Part shown: positions 1 through 10,626 of the stretch, piece after piece | How positions within the stretch are numbered: the first letter of the stretch is position 1 | Layout of the letters: each line of letters starts with the position of its first letter | Source of the DNA: Pseudoneurospora amorphoporcata | Taxonomy: Eukaryota > Ascomycota > Sordariomycetes > Sordariales > Sordariaceae | Direction of reading: 5' to 3' | NCBI GenBank assembly: GCA_033297205.1 | Contig: MU859286.1 | Location: 1 to 52,512, forward strand | Length of the DNA stretch: 52,512 bases | Program-made: the position numbers and the translations under genes | Notes under the pieces: model-generated | What the model was told of the DNA's origin: nothing | Databases searched by the model: none | What the model saw: only the letters and a program-made list of their open reading frames with translations

Positions 1-104
1 TAATGTACCTATGCCCAGCCGTCGTCGCGGGCACGACTTATTATCTAGTATTGGTAGAACGTAGTCGCAAAATTCATTCATTCATTCATTTATTCTTTCA
101 GGAC

Positions 105-208
105 AACTATATAAGACCACTTGAGCGACTGAATTGCCAGCTTCAGTTACTTGTACCCTTTTGCCAGGACATAAGCTGGTTAGTGTAGTGGTCTGCTACC
201 GCTATAAC
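105..208 (+). repeat. Dispersed repeat, copy 1 (SINE-like, upstream of tRNA-Trp)
   Basis: This stretch is matched, in reverse orientation and with scattered mismatches, by 27009-27113. The shared blocks include AACTATATAAGACCACTTGAG, GAATTGCCAGCTTCAGTTAC and a block around TTAGTGTAGTGGTCTGC. TAGTGTAGTGG at 181-191 fits the RNA polymerase III A-box consensus TRGYNNARNNG exactly. No convincing B-box was found in this copy. It sits about 180 bp upstream of a tRNA gene, a common place for fungal retroelements. The function is unknown; a degenerate tRNA-derived element is one reading, and an LTR or MITE fragment is another. Confidence 0.6.
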
Positions 209-384
209 AATATTAAGCTAAAAAAAACTACCTCTAAGCCTAACTGAGGCGTTGTACTAGTATAGCCGTGTTATTAGTAAGCAACCACTTTAGAAGTAGG
301 CAGCGTGGCACGAGTAGAGTTTTGTCCTATTCGTAAGTAGAGTGTCTATTAATAATAGCTAATTTCTAATAAAATTTTCATAAA

Positions 385-456
385 GGCCTTATGGCGCAAC
401 GGTAGCGCGTTCGACTCCAGATCGAAAGGTTATCCGTTCAAATCGGGTTGGGGTCA
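385..456 (+). tRNA. tRNA-Trp (anticodon CCA)
   Basis: A 72-nt cloverleaf folds completely. The D-stem is GCGC/GCGC with loop AACGGTA. The anticodon stem is TTCGA/TCGAA around loop CTCCAGA, with CCA at 417-419. The T-stem is ATCCG/CGGGT with loop TTCAAAT, and the discriminator base is A456. The seven-pair acceptor stem closes but uses three G-U wobbles. No intron is present. A T-run (TTTTTT) follows within about 10 nt as a polymerase III terminator. It reads the tryptophan codon UGG in cytoplasmic translation. Confidence 0.93.
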
Positions 457-1660
457 TCTTACATTTTTTGGGCTTATGCAATTCCGGCTATACAGTGGAT
501 ATCGAAAGTTGCAGCAACTTTTTACGAGGTTCCACACATCGGGGTCCATCAGAGGTCGGACCGGGGCTGGTGGAGATCCCGGTATTCAAGCGGACCGTTT
601 CGTTGTTCACGTCCGGACGCGTCTCCTTCTATCAGCCATAGATCCTGTGCTGATATGGTCTTATGTCTTTTGCTTCGATACTCGTTCCTACTCCGTGGCT
701 GCGGCTCGTTTCAGGTACGGCACGTGTGAGTTGGACTCTGATTCGCTTGAGGTTTAGGTAAATGACATCATCTTATCAACCATGTAATGAGAACCAAAAC
801 TCGAAAGAAATATCTATTCGTCTGAAGAAAGAACAAGGGGACAGAGGCTCTAGGCAAAAAGACAGTTGCAAGGCCGGGTTTATATCCCAAGATTTATGTG
901 CCGCAGCTGAATGGCTTTGCTGAGCGCAAGTGTTCGGGGCTGATAATTGTAGTCAGCCAGTTAGAGCGCTTATCAGCCGGCAATACGTAATTCTCTACTC
1001 TTTTTCCCTCATTCCTTCATCCAAACGGTTACCGACCACTTGCTAACCTTCGACAACTGGGCACAAAACGAACCTGAAGCAAGCTGGAAACCCTAAGGTT
1101 GTGTACACTTCTGCATGAAAGAGGTAAAGAGCACCTGAAGAGCCCTTGTCCGTTTGCCGACAATTCTGCCTCCGCAAAAAGGGTGACGGCGGTAGGGTGC
1201 TTTAACCTGCGGCGATCCAGGACATTGCACAGGGGCATCACACACGGGTGCGCCGCCCCTGTTGGTGCGGCCCAGCTAGGTTCGTAGAGGTTGTATTTCC
1301 AGGTTTCGACGTGCCGGCATCACGAGGGGAGGCCCTCCCTCCCGACCGTGTTTACGTGTCCCAGCGTTCTAGCCAAGCACAAGGCAAGCGACGTGCAAGC
1401 GTCATGTGGGGGGCCACTAGGATGCTACTAGCAGCCCTAGCTGTGTCGAATGCTGATCTTCCATCATGGTGCAGTCATGGAATCCTTGGTTAATCGATCG
1501 AGCAGTGAGTTTATAAGGCCTTCATCGTTCGTGGCCATGTTCCGGTCTTCAGCTTGTTCCTGTTGACCTTGTTTGCTTTTCATGCGCTTGATCAAGCTCC
1601 TCCCGCCAAGGCCTCAACCACCTACCCTCCGACAGTGAACCTCAGCAGCCACCATTCACC
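457..1660. other. Intergenic, no supported gene
   Basis: Apart from the T-run terminator just after the tRNA, I see no open frame with recognisable protein character on either strand. The short frames here overlap on opposite strands and lack splice-site support. The last 150 bp (CT- and CA-rich) probably form the leader of the next gene. Confidence 0.5.
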
Positions 1661-3229
1661 ATGTCGCTTCCGTCCACATACCGTCGCTCTGGGTCGAGCA
1701 TGCTCGAGCACCAAACTTGGTGCGATCGAGGCTTCGAGCCTACCGAGACGTCCCTCGCCAACCTGATGAAAACCCAAGGCCTTGTCCAAAAGTTCAAGGT
1801 TACCCATCTGCTCTCATACCTTGGCCGGCTGAATCCCATACCGATTGGTGTGTCTAAGAACGACGCGGTCTGGCTCTTCGATAATGTTGCCTTTCGCGGC
1901 CCAAATGGTACATGGCAGGCAGAGTTTGTGACGGCTGTTTTCGACGCGCGCGTATCAACCAAACTTGTTGATATTGTAGGCGACATCGCAGAAAAAGTGG
2001 GTCTCTCCAAGGGTGACAAGCAGGAGAAGACGATTGAGCAGCGCATTACACCTTTCCTCATGGAGGTCCTCCCTGGAAGACGTGTCGATATCAAGTTCGG
2101 CGAGTCTACCGCGTTGCGGCTGGGCCCTGGAGGCAGGAACGGAATCAGCAGTGACCTGAAGAAAGTCCCCGACTCAGCAGCTGGAACTGTGGTAAAGTCA
2201 GCGGCCGAAGTACCGTCTGGCGCGGGAGGATTGTTGGAACTGAATACATTTTATACAGAGCCTGAGGGCTGGGCCGTTATTTCTGGTATGCTTGTGGTCT
2301 TCGGGCCGTCTTTCGATTGAGAGACAGTTCTTTCCCCCCGCACAAACCGCCCCCGATGTTTGCTTCTAACACCCGACCTCCAAAACAGATGTTGATGACA
2401 CTATCAAGATCACGCAAACGAGTGATCCTGTGGGAATCCTACGGTCCACGTTTGTGGTAAGTTTAGCATCCTCTGCGTTCGATCGCAACCGCCCAGGCCT
2501 CTGATAAAACTCGGATATTGACGGTATATCCCCCTTTCTTAGGCAGAGCCGACACCAATCGCAGGCATGCCAGAGCTATACTGGCAAATCAAGGACATGG
2601 TGACACCGTCTGCCCCGTGGTTCTATCTGTCGGCATCACCATACAATCTCTACCCTTTCCTCCGGGATTTCACTCACCGTTACTATCCCCCGGGCCAGCT
2701 GATCTTGCGAGACGCCAGTTGGATGACCATTCCAGGATTGCTCTCCAATCTCACGCTTGGAACCCAGAAGTACAAGGTTGATCGCATGAAGAAGCTGTAC
2801 GAGTGGCTGCCAAAGAAGAAGATGATTTGTATAGGCGATTCAACGCAAAGCGACCCCGAATCATATGGTGAGTTGATGATACCTTGAATTTGAAAAGAAA
2901 AGAGAACAAGTGAACTGTACCAATAAACCAACTGGCTAACACGTGGAATCATCTTCGGCAGGCGAGATGTACAGGAAGCATCCAGAATGGATCAAACTGA
3001 TCCTCATCCGGAAAGTTACTGACATTGCGGCCGTCGGTACGGAAAAAAAGAATGCTCCCAAGCGGTTCGAAGAAGCGTTTAAGGGTGTCCCTAGGTATGT
3101 AGTGACTCCTACGGCTGGGGGTCCCCGTTTGAGTATTGGATCTAACCTTGCGACACTTGCAGAGAGGCGTGGCATGTGTTTGAGGATCCTGCCGAGTGCC
3201 GTGAGCGGATTCAGAAAGTGATGGGCTAA
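1661..3229 (+). CDS. APP1-like phosphatidate phosphatase (DUF2183 / LNS2-like HAD domain)
   Basis: Five exons (1661-2285, 2389-2456, 2543-2867, 2962-3094, 3163-3229) splice in frame to 405 residues. The start lies in a good context (CACCATGTC). The N-terminal half (residues about 30-200) is the family's accessory region. The catalytic HAD-like half begins at DVDDT (209-213), the DxDxT nucleophile motif, and continues through PGMPELY-like sequence, PWFYLSASPYN (255-265), and CIGDSTQSDPE (327-337), which carries the conserved acidic metal-binding residues. Yeast App1 dephosphorylates phosphatidate to diacylglycerol at cortical actin patches. This protein lacks the long SH3-binding tail of yeast App1 and is closer to the compact form common in filamentous fungi. 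The family assignment is firm; the substrate is inferred. Confidence 0.88.
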
Positions 3230-3756
3230 GGCGAAGTTGTTACGGCACTTCTCTTCATCTCTCCACGAACAAGATGTCAGTTGCGTCTGGTGATGGCGGT
3301 ATGCCAGGTCCAATGCTCATACTTGAGTCGTGTGCTTTGGTCGTGTGAATTTGCATGGGACCTGCTGTGGTACCTGCCTCGTCGACCTAGCAATCTGCTT
3401 TGGAGGTGGCAAGTAGGTATGTCGTGGCCACCTTTTCCCGTCATGGGGTCCAAAAGGTGGACATGGTCTTTCCGTTATGTTACTTAGTTTGCTTGGACGT
3501 TATGACTTATAAATGGCACGGATACCCATTTGTTCGATTGTGTGTTACCTTTCTGTCAATGATCGATTCCTTCAATTGATGTTGATGGGGTGTAGGTACC
3601 TTGCTGGCCAGGTACGTACCGCATGAATGGCTGGCACTCCACCGAACGAGTGCGGGGAAATGCAAGCTTACCCCCATGTTTCTGTGTTGTTCCGCATCTG
3701 CCTGACCGAAAGCAGCTTCGTCTTGGTATACGTCAGTGAGTGATTTATTTATCCGA

Positions 3757-4817
3757 ATGGTCCCCATCACCACCCGTCCCCTCCTATCCGCGGGACATTG
3801 TAGACAACTGGCCCGGCTCAGAGCGGTTACACCTGTTGCTTTGTACCTTCCGATATCATTAGCTTCACGTCAACTGCCATCCGCCCCTTCGCAGCGTGTT
3901 CCGTTTACCACCACTACTAGTGCCACTGCCCTGTCAACCGCAGCTGAAAGGTTCAACATGTCGTCCGAAGGTGCGGCAGCAAAGCGACAGAAGTCCAACA
4001 AGGATGTGCCTTACAACCTCATCTACTGGCCAGAGATCCCCGGCCGCGGTGAGTTCATCCGGCTTGCCCTCGAGGAAGCCGGTGCCGAGTACGTCGACAC
4101 GGCCAAAACCGAGGAAGGTAACGACGAGGTCATGGCCCACATCAAGGGCGAGAAACCTGACGACGATACCAACCCTCCTATCTTTGCGCCGCCCATCCTC
4201 AAGCATGGTGATCTTGTCATCAGCCAAACGCCCAACATTCTGCTGTATCTCGGTCCGCGTTTGGGTCTCGTACCCAGTGTCGAGGAGGATCCAGATGCTT
4301 TATACAAGGTCAACGAGCTGGCACTTACCGCGCTGGATGGCTTGAGCAACGAGCCCCACGACTGCCACCACCCCATTGGGTCTGAGCTGTACTATGAGGA
4401 CCAAAAGGAAGAAGCCAAACGTAAGACCGAACATTACGTCAAGACGCGGTTGCCAAAGTTTCTGGGTTACTTTGAAAGGGTCTTGAACTCGAAGGCCAGC
4501 GGCGAGGGCCCTTACCTCTACGCAGGCAAGCTGTCATATGCGGATTTGGTCCTCTTTCAGGTGTGTTCCATTTTATGATAGCACCAAATGCTGTTCGTAC
4601 TATGGCTGACATGATATAGTGCCTGGATGGCCTCAGGTTTATGTTCCCCAAGGCTATGGCGAAGTTGGAGAAGGAGCGTAAGCATTCCAAGCTGTTTGAG
4701 CTGTACGATGCTGTCAAACAAAGGCCCAAGCTCAAGGAATACCTGGAGGGTCCTCGTCGGCAGAAGTACAGCAATGGCCTTTATCGGTACTATGAGGAGT
4801 TTGATATTGAGGGCTGA
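3757..4817 (+). CDS. Glutathione S-transferase-like protein, possible mitochondrial isoform
   Basis: Exons 3757-4560 and 4620-4817 join in phase 0. From the internal ATG at 3958 (good context, AACATGT) the product has 266 residues. From the first in-frame ATG at 3757 it has 333. The extra 67 residues are rich in Arg, Ser and Thr and nearly free of acidic residues, as in a mitochondrial presequence. The conserved part starts with a thioredoxin-fold segment (YNLIYWPEIPGRGEFIRLAL, like sigma-class GSTs), then ISQTPNILLYLG, where glutathione is normally bound, and then an all-helical C-terminal domain ending YRYYEEFDIEG. It probably conjugates or transfers glutathione in detoxification or redox balance. 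The substrate is unknown. The choice of start is uncertain. Confidence 0.8.
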
Positions 4818-5358
4818 GCGCAAAAGACAACCGACGGCTATTGGCCGTGAACAAACTTTGTGGGTTAGAGTTTATTGTCGGCCGACCGGTCTGTAATGGA
4901 AGCCGCGAATGCAAAACTCAAGCTAGTCGTGACACAATGCGCTGGTGTTCGTGTTGCCTCGTTTCTTTTCATGTTCTTCCCCGAATCCCCGAGTACAGTA
5001 ACAACTTATGTTGTCTATATTCCCCGTGTTGATCCATTCGCACATGGGCTGGGGTAGTCCAGACGGCCGTCTGGGTCATGATGATGACGTTATGACTTAG
5101 TCGCTACAAAAGCCCCAAGACTGCAGCCGTCCTGCATCTCGACCGCTTTTTCATTCCCTTATTTCAGTTTCCATTTCCTTGTGGAATTCCTTCCAGAACC
5201 CAATGCTCTCCCGTGTCGCTCATCGCTACGTCTGCTCAGGTAGAAGTCAACAGGGCCTCGTACCAGGAGCCTCCTATACACATCGTTTATTAAGCCTTGG
5301 GAAGACAAAACGATTAGATCATTGTCAATTTCACCACGCAAAGCCGCTCCAACGCACA
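4818..5358. other. Intergenic region between GST-like and cupin genes
   Basis: This holds the GST 3' flank and the cupin promoter or leader. The in-frame upstream ATG at 5203, discussed under the cupin gene, lies here. No other gene is supported. Confidence 0.4.
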
Positions 5359-5928
5359 ATGGCTCCATTCCAGACCCCCAGTAGCGATCCTCCCAAGCAT
5401 GAAATGCAATACTTCCCCGACATGACGACGGCTTTGCCATCTGAGTCTGGCGAGTTCCGTCGTGCTCTGTGGACCGGGCTCTACTCTCAGCTCGTACTGA
5501 TGACTATCCCTGTGGGTGGAGATATCGGAGAAGAGGTAAGTACCTATCTCACGTTTTGTCTAAATGCTATTGCCACCTATGCCGGCTAGGAGTACTAAGT
5601 CATGGCTTAGATTCATACCAGGGACCAAATCCTCACCTTTACCTCGGGCGTCGGCCTCGCCCAGGTTGGGAGCAAGGAACAGAAAATTAAGGCAGGCGAT
5701 ATGGTAATTGTACCAGCAGGGACAAAGCATCAGTTCCTGAACCAGGGACCGACCCCCTTGATTCTTTACACCGTCTACTCACCGGCCGAGCACAAGCCAA
5801 CATCAGTGCATAAGACCAAGGAGGAGGACGAGAAGGAGGAGGCAGAAGGTGTTGATGTGCCGCCTGAATGGAGTCAAAGGAGCAGGAAGCAGAACATTGA
5901 AGAAGGATGGGTGAAGGCCGAGGAGTGA
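5359..5928 (+). CDS. Small cupin-domain protein
   Basis: Exons 5359-5535 and 5611-5928 join in phase 0 to give 164 residues. The start at 5359 has the better context (CACAATGGC). An in-frame ATG at 5203 would add 52 basic residues resembling a mitochondrial targeting peptide. The single beta-barrel domain shows LVLMTIPVGGDIGEEIHTRDQ (cupin motif 1, with one clear histidine rather than the usual HxH) and GDMVIVPAGTKHQFLN (motif 2, with its histidine). It resembles one-domain cupins related to mannose-6-phosphate isomerase-like proteins. The C-terminus is a charged tail rich in Glu and Lys. The metal site looks incomplete, so enzymatic activity is uncertain. Confidence 0.8.
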
Positions 5929-6662
5929 GTCGAGAGTTTAAGGCGACATGTCAGGATATGGGTTGCTTCAAGTCAATTTCTTCGTCGCTTTTATGATGCC
6001 CACCATTGCTTTCTGCGCCATCATCCAGCGCCTTCCCTGTACCAGACGACCACAAAGCATGTTCTCATTCAACCACACGTGGGTACAATCTGTCTTTCGT
6101 GTGCCTGGCGTCGTTTCCGTCCTCTCCTTCTCTTCTGCCGTTACCACCAACTTGCCTTACAGTTGCTTCGCTGCACAACTCTCCTCGGTTGCCTGCCATC
6201 CGCGTCTTAACAGGCTCGGACCGTGGTAATGCTCATGGGCATTGGACAACAGATCTGTCAACGCGTACCAATTCAACAGCATAAGCCTACCAAGTATTCT
6301 GTTTATGCGGATCCTAAAACATCACGGGGCTGTGGGGCGCGCTGCGTGTGACTCTGATGTTCTCAGGGTGTTATATGCTCGTGCTTCCTTCTCAAGACTT
6401 CGAGGTTTCAATTGCAACGCCGGGATATTCAATGCCGCACTACTTTGGGTAAATGTTGGCCATGCACCAAACATCATTCCACCAGTAGGGATCCAGATCT
6501 CCAAGCCCTGAAACACTCGACGATAAGCAATGAGAGAACATATATGACAAGGTTTGCCTTCGCTTTTTGAGCAACGTGTCGGTCAACCTTACCATGACCT
6601 CCCTCTCTATCTTTACCCTCAGCCGACCCTGTAACGTCCAGGTCTCAAGTTGTCAAGCAAAG
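5929..6662. other. Intergenic, no supported gene
   Basis: Short frames on both strands overlap each other and show no recognisable domain. The final 100 bp probably serve as promoter and leader of the secreted-protein relic. Confidence 0.4.
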
Positions 6663-7588
6663 ATGCAGCTTCTATCTGTCATCTTTCTTCCTGTCCTCCT
6701 GTTTGCCAGCCAGGCTACCGCCCCAACATGGTATTTCCTGCGATATAATACTCCTTCGGGAGCCAAGTTCACTGCCTTCAGTGGACAAATGGTCATCCCA
6801 GCTCTACCCAAGGCGGCAGTCTACTACCTTTGGCCGGGCCTCCAACCGACCGACAACAGCGGAGTATATCAGAACGTGCTTGACGGCAGAAGCGGCACTT
6901 GGTGGTTTGGATCTGGATGGTGCTGTTCAAACCCTTCGTTGCCGTAGGGAGGCGGGTTCAACTCGTATGCGTGAGAGACGAACAGCTTCTCGAACGTATT
7001 GAACAGTGACGGGAGCGGATGGACTACGACGACGACGAGGGGAACCAACGGCTCACCCGTGACTAATACCTTTTCTCTTGGTAAGTATTAGAGGGCAAAG
7101 CCTAGTGGTAGTCTGAACCAAGGGCAGAATGATGGAGACTGGAATAAAGACTGTGGGTGCTGATACTCTGGACCTCTACCACAGCGGGGAAATCTTTCAA
7201 CCAAGCCATTTTCGCCATTGAACTGTGGGTTGCGACAATATTCAGACCGTAAAAAGAGCTACACCATCGGTATTGGTAGGTACTGATATATGCCATAGTT
7301 AAGGTATAATATGGCGTGGACTTTCGGGCCCTTGACATTCAAGAACATCAAAATTGTGTGTACCATCCTGGGCCAGGGGCCGTCGACCCTCTCTCTTGTA
7401 AAGGGCTTTCAAGCGCTAACTTGCCCGACAGGTTGCGACTGGAAGCACGAACTCGGCGTGGTGCACAGGAAGGCCAGAAAACTATAACTCGGCCACAAAA
7501 GTATACCATTTCCGGAGCAAAGGCATCAGTGAGCGGTACGACCGTCATATGCACTATCAACTCGGTGGTTTTGCAAGGGCCTGCATAA
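6663..7588 (+). pseudogene. Decayed gene for a small secreted protein
   Basis: ATG 6663 opens a clear signal peptide (MQLLSVIFLPVLLFASQATA) followed by a Trp/Gly/Ser-rich region. The frame hits TAG at 6945-6947, where a tryptophan codon (TGG) is the likely ancestor, and TGA at 6972-6974. Coherent protein sequence nevertheless continues in the same frame (ETNSFSNVLNSDGSGW, then a Thr run) up to a good donor, GTAAGT at 7081. Further coherent segments (KSFNQAIFAIELW, then WTFGPLTFKNIKIVC, then YTISGAKASVSGTTVICTINSVVLQG ended by a stop at 7586-7588) lie in different frames, so at least one frameshift has occurred. I recognise the pattern as a fungal secreted protein of unknown function. It is probably non-functional. 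Confidence 0.55.
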
Positions 7589-7804
7589 TAAAAACGGATA
7601 CGTTGATGAACCTATACAGTCCTCACTCAGGGGTCCTGATAGCAGGAAGTGGGAACATGTACATCGTGGTTACTTATTTGTTCATGCTATGGTACAAGGG
7701 TAGGTTACGGTATGTTCTACCATATGATAGCAAGAAACTTCTCTCATCAGTCATAATCATCGGCCCATTAGTTACAACACACTATCTCAGTCAACCACCA
7801 CCCT

Positions 7805-10626
7805 CTAGAGCACAGCCGTGAAGCCCTTGGTTAATGGGATGTTAACATCCACGCTCTTCTTCCTTAAGTCGCTAGCGACGGTGATCTTGGTGATCTTCAG
7901 GTCGGTCTTGAATCCAAAGTCACCCTTGGCGGTCAGAACACCCAAGGCGTACTTGAACTTGATGTTTGTAACGCCCTGCTGCTCCAAGCTGACACCATCA
8001 TCAAGGTAAAGCTCACCCTCAGCGGTGAGGTCCTTGCCGACCGCGATGATGAGCTCAAAGTTCTGCTTGCGAAGCTCGGTGGTGGTCATGGCAGACTTGG
8101 CCCTGAGAGGAACGATGACGCCACCACGGAGGTAGAGCGGGATGTCAGTCAAGCTCTGGTCCTTGACGGTGACGGTCTTGCCATTGCCGTAAACGACATC
8201 GAGAGTGTACCAGTTGTAGAAGATGTCGTTGGGAAGGTAGACATCAACGCTGGTCGAGCTCTCCTCGGTGACGGGGGCGACGAGGAGGCCGGGACCGTAG
8301 AAATACTGGTGCTGGAGGCCAAAGGTGTTGGCGTCCTTGGGATAGAGGTAGAAAACAGGGTTGATCATGGGGGTACCGTCCAGGGACTGCTTGTATTGGG
8401 CAGTGTAGATGTAATCGAGCAGGCGGTAGCGGATATCGATGGCCTTGCGGGCGGCCTCAGCCACGCTCTCCCAACGGTAGAACTCCTGGCCGATGGCCGG
8501 CAGGTACTCGTTGTGGTTGCGGTAGAAGGGGGAGAAGGCACCGAGCATGGCCCAGCGAGCGCAGAGCGACTCGGTCGTGTTTCCGCCGAAGCCGCAAACA
8601 TCAGCACCCACCATGGGGATCTGGTAGATGGAAGCGAAGGCCATCATTCCGTAGATGCTCTCACGATAATGTTGCCAGTCAGCAATGTTGTCGCCGAGCC
8701 ACTTGCCAACCGAGTGGCCGGCACCGGCAAAGGTGGAGCGGGTGATAATGAAAGGGCGTAGGCCAGGGCGGCGGGCAAGCATAGCTCCGCGGGACTGGAT
8801 CGACATCATGGTGCCGTAAAGGTTGTGAACATCATATTCAGCCAGGCCATTCTGGTGAATGGTATCGGTGTTCACAGTCTTGTTAGAGAGACCACCCTTG
8901 TCGGCGTTCCAGGAGTCCAAGTAAGCAGCCTTGTTGTGGATCGAGTACTTGGGGAAGAGAAGGTCACGACCAGGAAGACCAAGCTGCTTGCCGGCAGCAA
9001 TGGTAGCCTCAACAGTCTCCTGACGCTCAGCAATAAGAACGTCACGCTTGGCAGGGGTCTCAATGGTCAAGGCCTTCTTCTCCTTGCATTCGGTTCCCCC
9101 AGGCTGGAAGACGCAAGGCCAGCCAGGGAGCTCCCGGGGAGGTGTCCTCACGGCAGGAGGCTCAGGCGGGTAGCCAATGGCGGATTTCTCAGGGTTGTCA
9201 CAAGGAAAGAAGCAAGGAAAGTTTGAAGGCTCATTCATGTCAATCCAGAGACCGTCAATGTCAACGCCAGAGCTCGCGGAGAAGAACTCGGTGAACTGGC
9301 TGTCCCAGTACCTGGAGATGTTGGCGGAGAACCAGTCGGGGAAGACCGAGACACCAGGCCACACGACACCCTTGTAGATGGAGCCATCGTCGCGCTTGAG
9401 GAAGACGTTCTCTTCGATGCCCTTTGTCAAAGCCGGGTTCTCAGGTCCCTCCGCCGCCGACACGGCAGGGTCGACCATGACAATGTACTTCTGGTCGTTC
9501 TCATGGAGATGGCCGATCAACTGCCTCATGGTCGCGAGAGGGAAACGCTGAGGATCCAGGGTGAAGACCCTTCTGCGGTCCATGTAGTCGATATCAGTCC
9601 ACATGGTCTCAAGAGGGATGCTGGCCTTGCTGTAGTTGTAGACAACCTCAGCCACCTCGAAGGCATCCTGGTAGCCGTAGCGGCACTGGTGTAAGCCAAA
9701 GCCCCAGTAGGGCATCATGGCAGGGGTCTTGGTGATCTCGGCATATTGCTTAGCAACCTCGATCGGGTTAGGGCCGGCAACGAAGTAGAAGTCAACGACA
9801 CCTCCAAGGGAGTTGTACTCGAGGTATTGACCGGAGCGGCTGTCCTTGTCAACGACGACATCCATACCGTTGGAGTTGAGGAACAAGACACCGTGGCTGC
9901 CACTCTTGCGGTGCTCGTAGTAGACCGGGTGGTTGCCGTAAAGGTTCGCTCCGTTGGGAGTGGAGTAAGCATCCTGAGACCAGAAAGTCCGGACGTAGTT
10001 GGTGGTGTTGAGGCGGAAAGAGTCTGAGTGCTCACCGAGACCGTACAGGTTCGGGTTGTTGGGCAGCTTGGTACGAAGGCGAAGGTACTGGGACTCGAAA
10101 ATCAGGGAAGCGGCCGAAGTGTCAAAGAGAACTTCGCCGGTCTTGGCGCGAGTGACGGAGAAGGAGAAAGGGTTGGCCTTGTAGTTGAACTTCAGGGCAG
10201 ATTTCTTGGAGTTCACACCCTGGGCAGCCTGCGGGCGAGGGAAGACAGATTCGGGAATCTGATACACATCGTTCGCGGCATCTTGGATCTTGACGTGGAG
10301 GCGATTGTCTAGAGGTAACACACAAATTCTTGATGTCAGCGTTCCCAGCCCTCTTAATTCCTGTTTGATATATCAGCCAACTCACCCGTCTCGTAAGTCA
10401 CCTCAAGGATGAGGTTGTCCAGATCAGTGCCGTAGGCATCGCATGCCTTTCCGGCAAGCTTGAGGTCTGCCGTCAAGCCATTAGCGCTTGTCTTGACGTT
10501 TGTAGCCTTGTAGCCGGGGCACTTGGCCAATGGGTCGTTGTTGATGGCGCGGATGGCCGGTGGAAGAGCGGCAGAGCAGAACGAAGTCAGCAGCCCGAGG
10601 GCCGCGAGACGGGATCCCACATGCAT
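7805..10626 (-). CDS. Secreted alpha-glucosidase, glycoside hydrolase family 31
   Basis: Two exons (10626-10386 and 10308-7805) join in phase 1 to give 914 residues. The start gives a signal peptide (MHVGSRLAALGLLTSFCSAA). After the N-terminal galactose-mutarotase-like domain comes the GH31 barrel: GLWIDMNEPSNF with nucleophile Asp about 437, GKWLGDNIADW with acid/base Asp about 620, and the second family signature GADVCGFGG near 649-657. The C-terminal region has the usual beta-sandwich domains. Length and motifs match fungal maltase-type enzymes such as Aspergillus AgdA. It should release glucose from maltose and starch oligosaccharides outside the cell. Several Asn-X-Ser/Thr sites are visible. 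The gene is convergent with the secreted-protein relic. Confidence 0.94.

Noticed and set aside
8309..9226. Plus-strand frames of 130-150 codons inside the alpha-glucosidase gene
   Set aside because: They are shadows of a well-supported GH31 coding region with intact motifs on the other strand.
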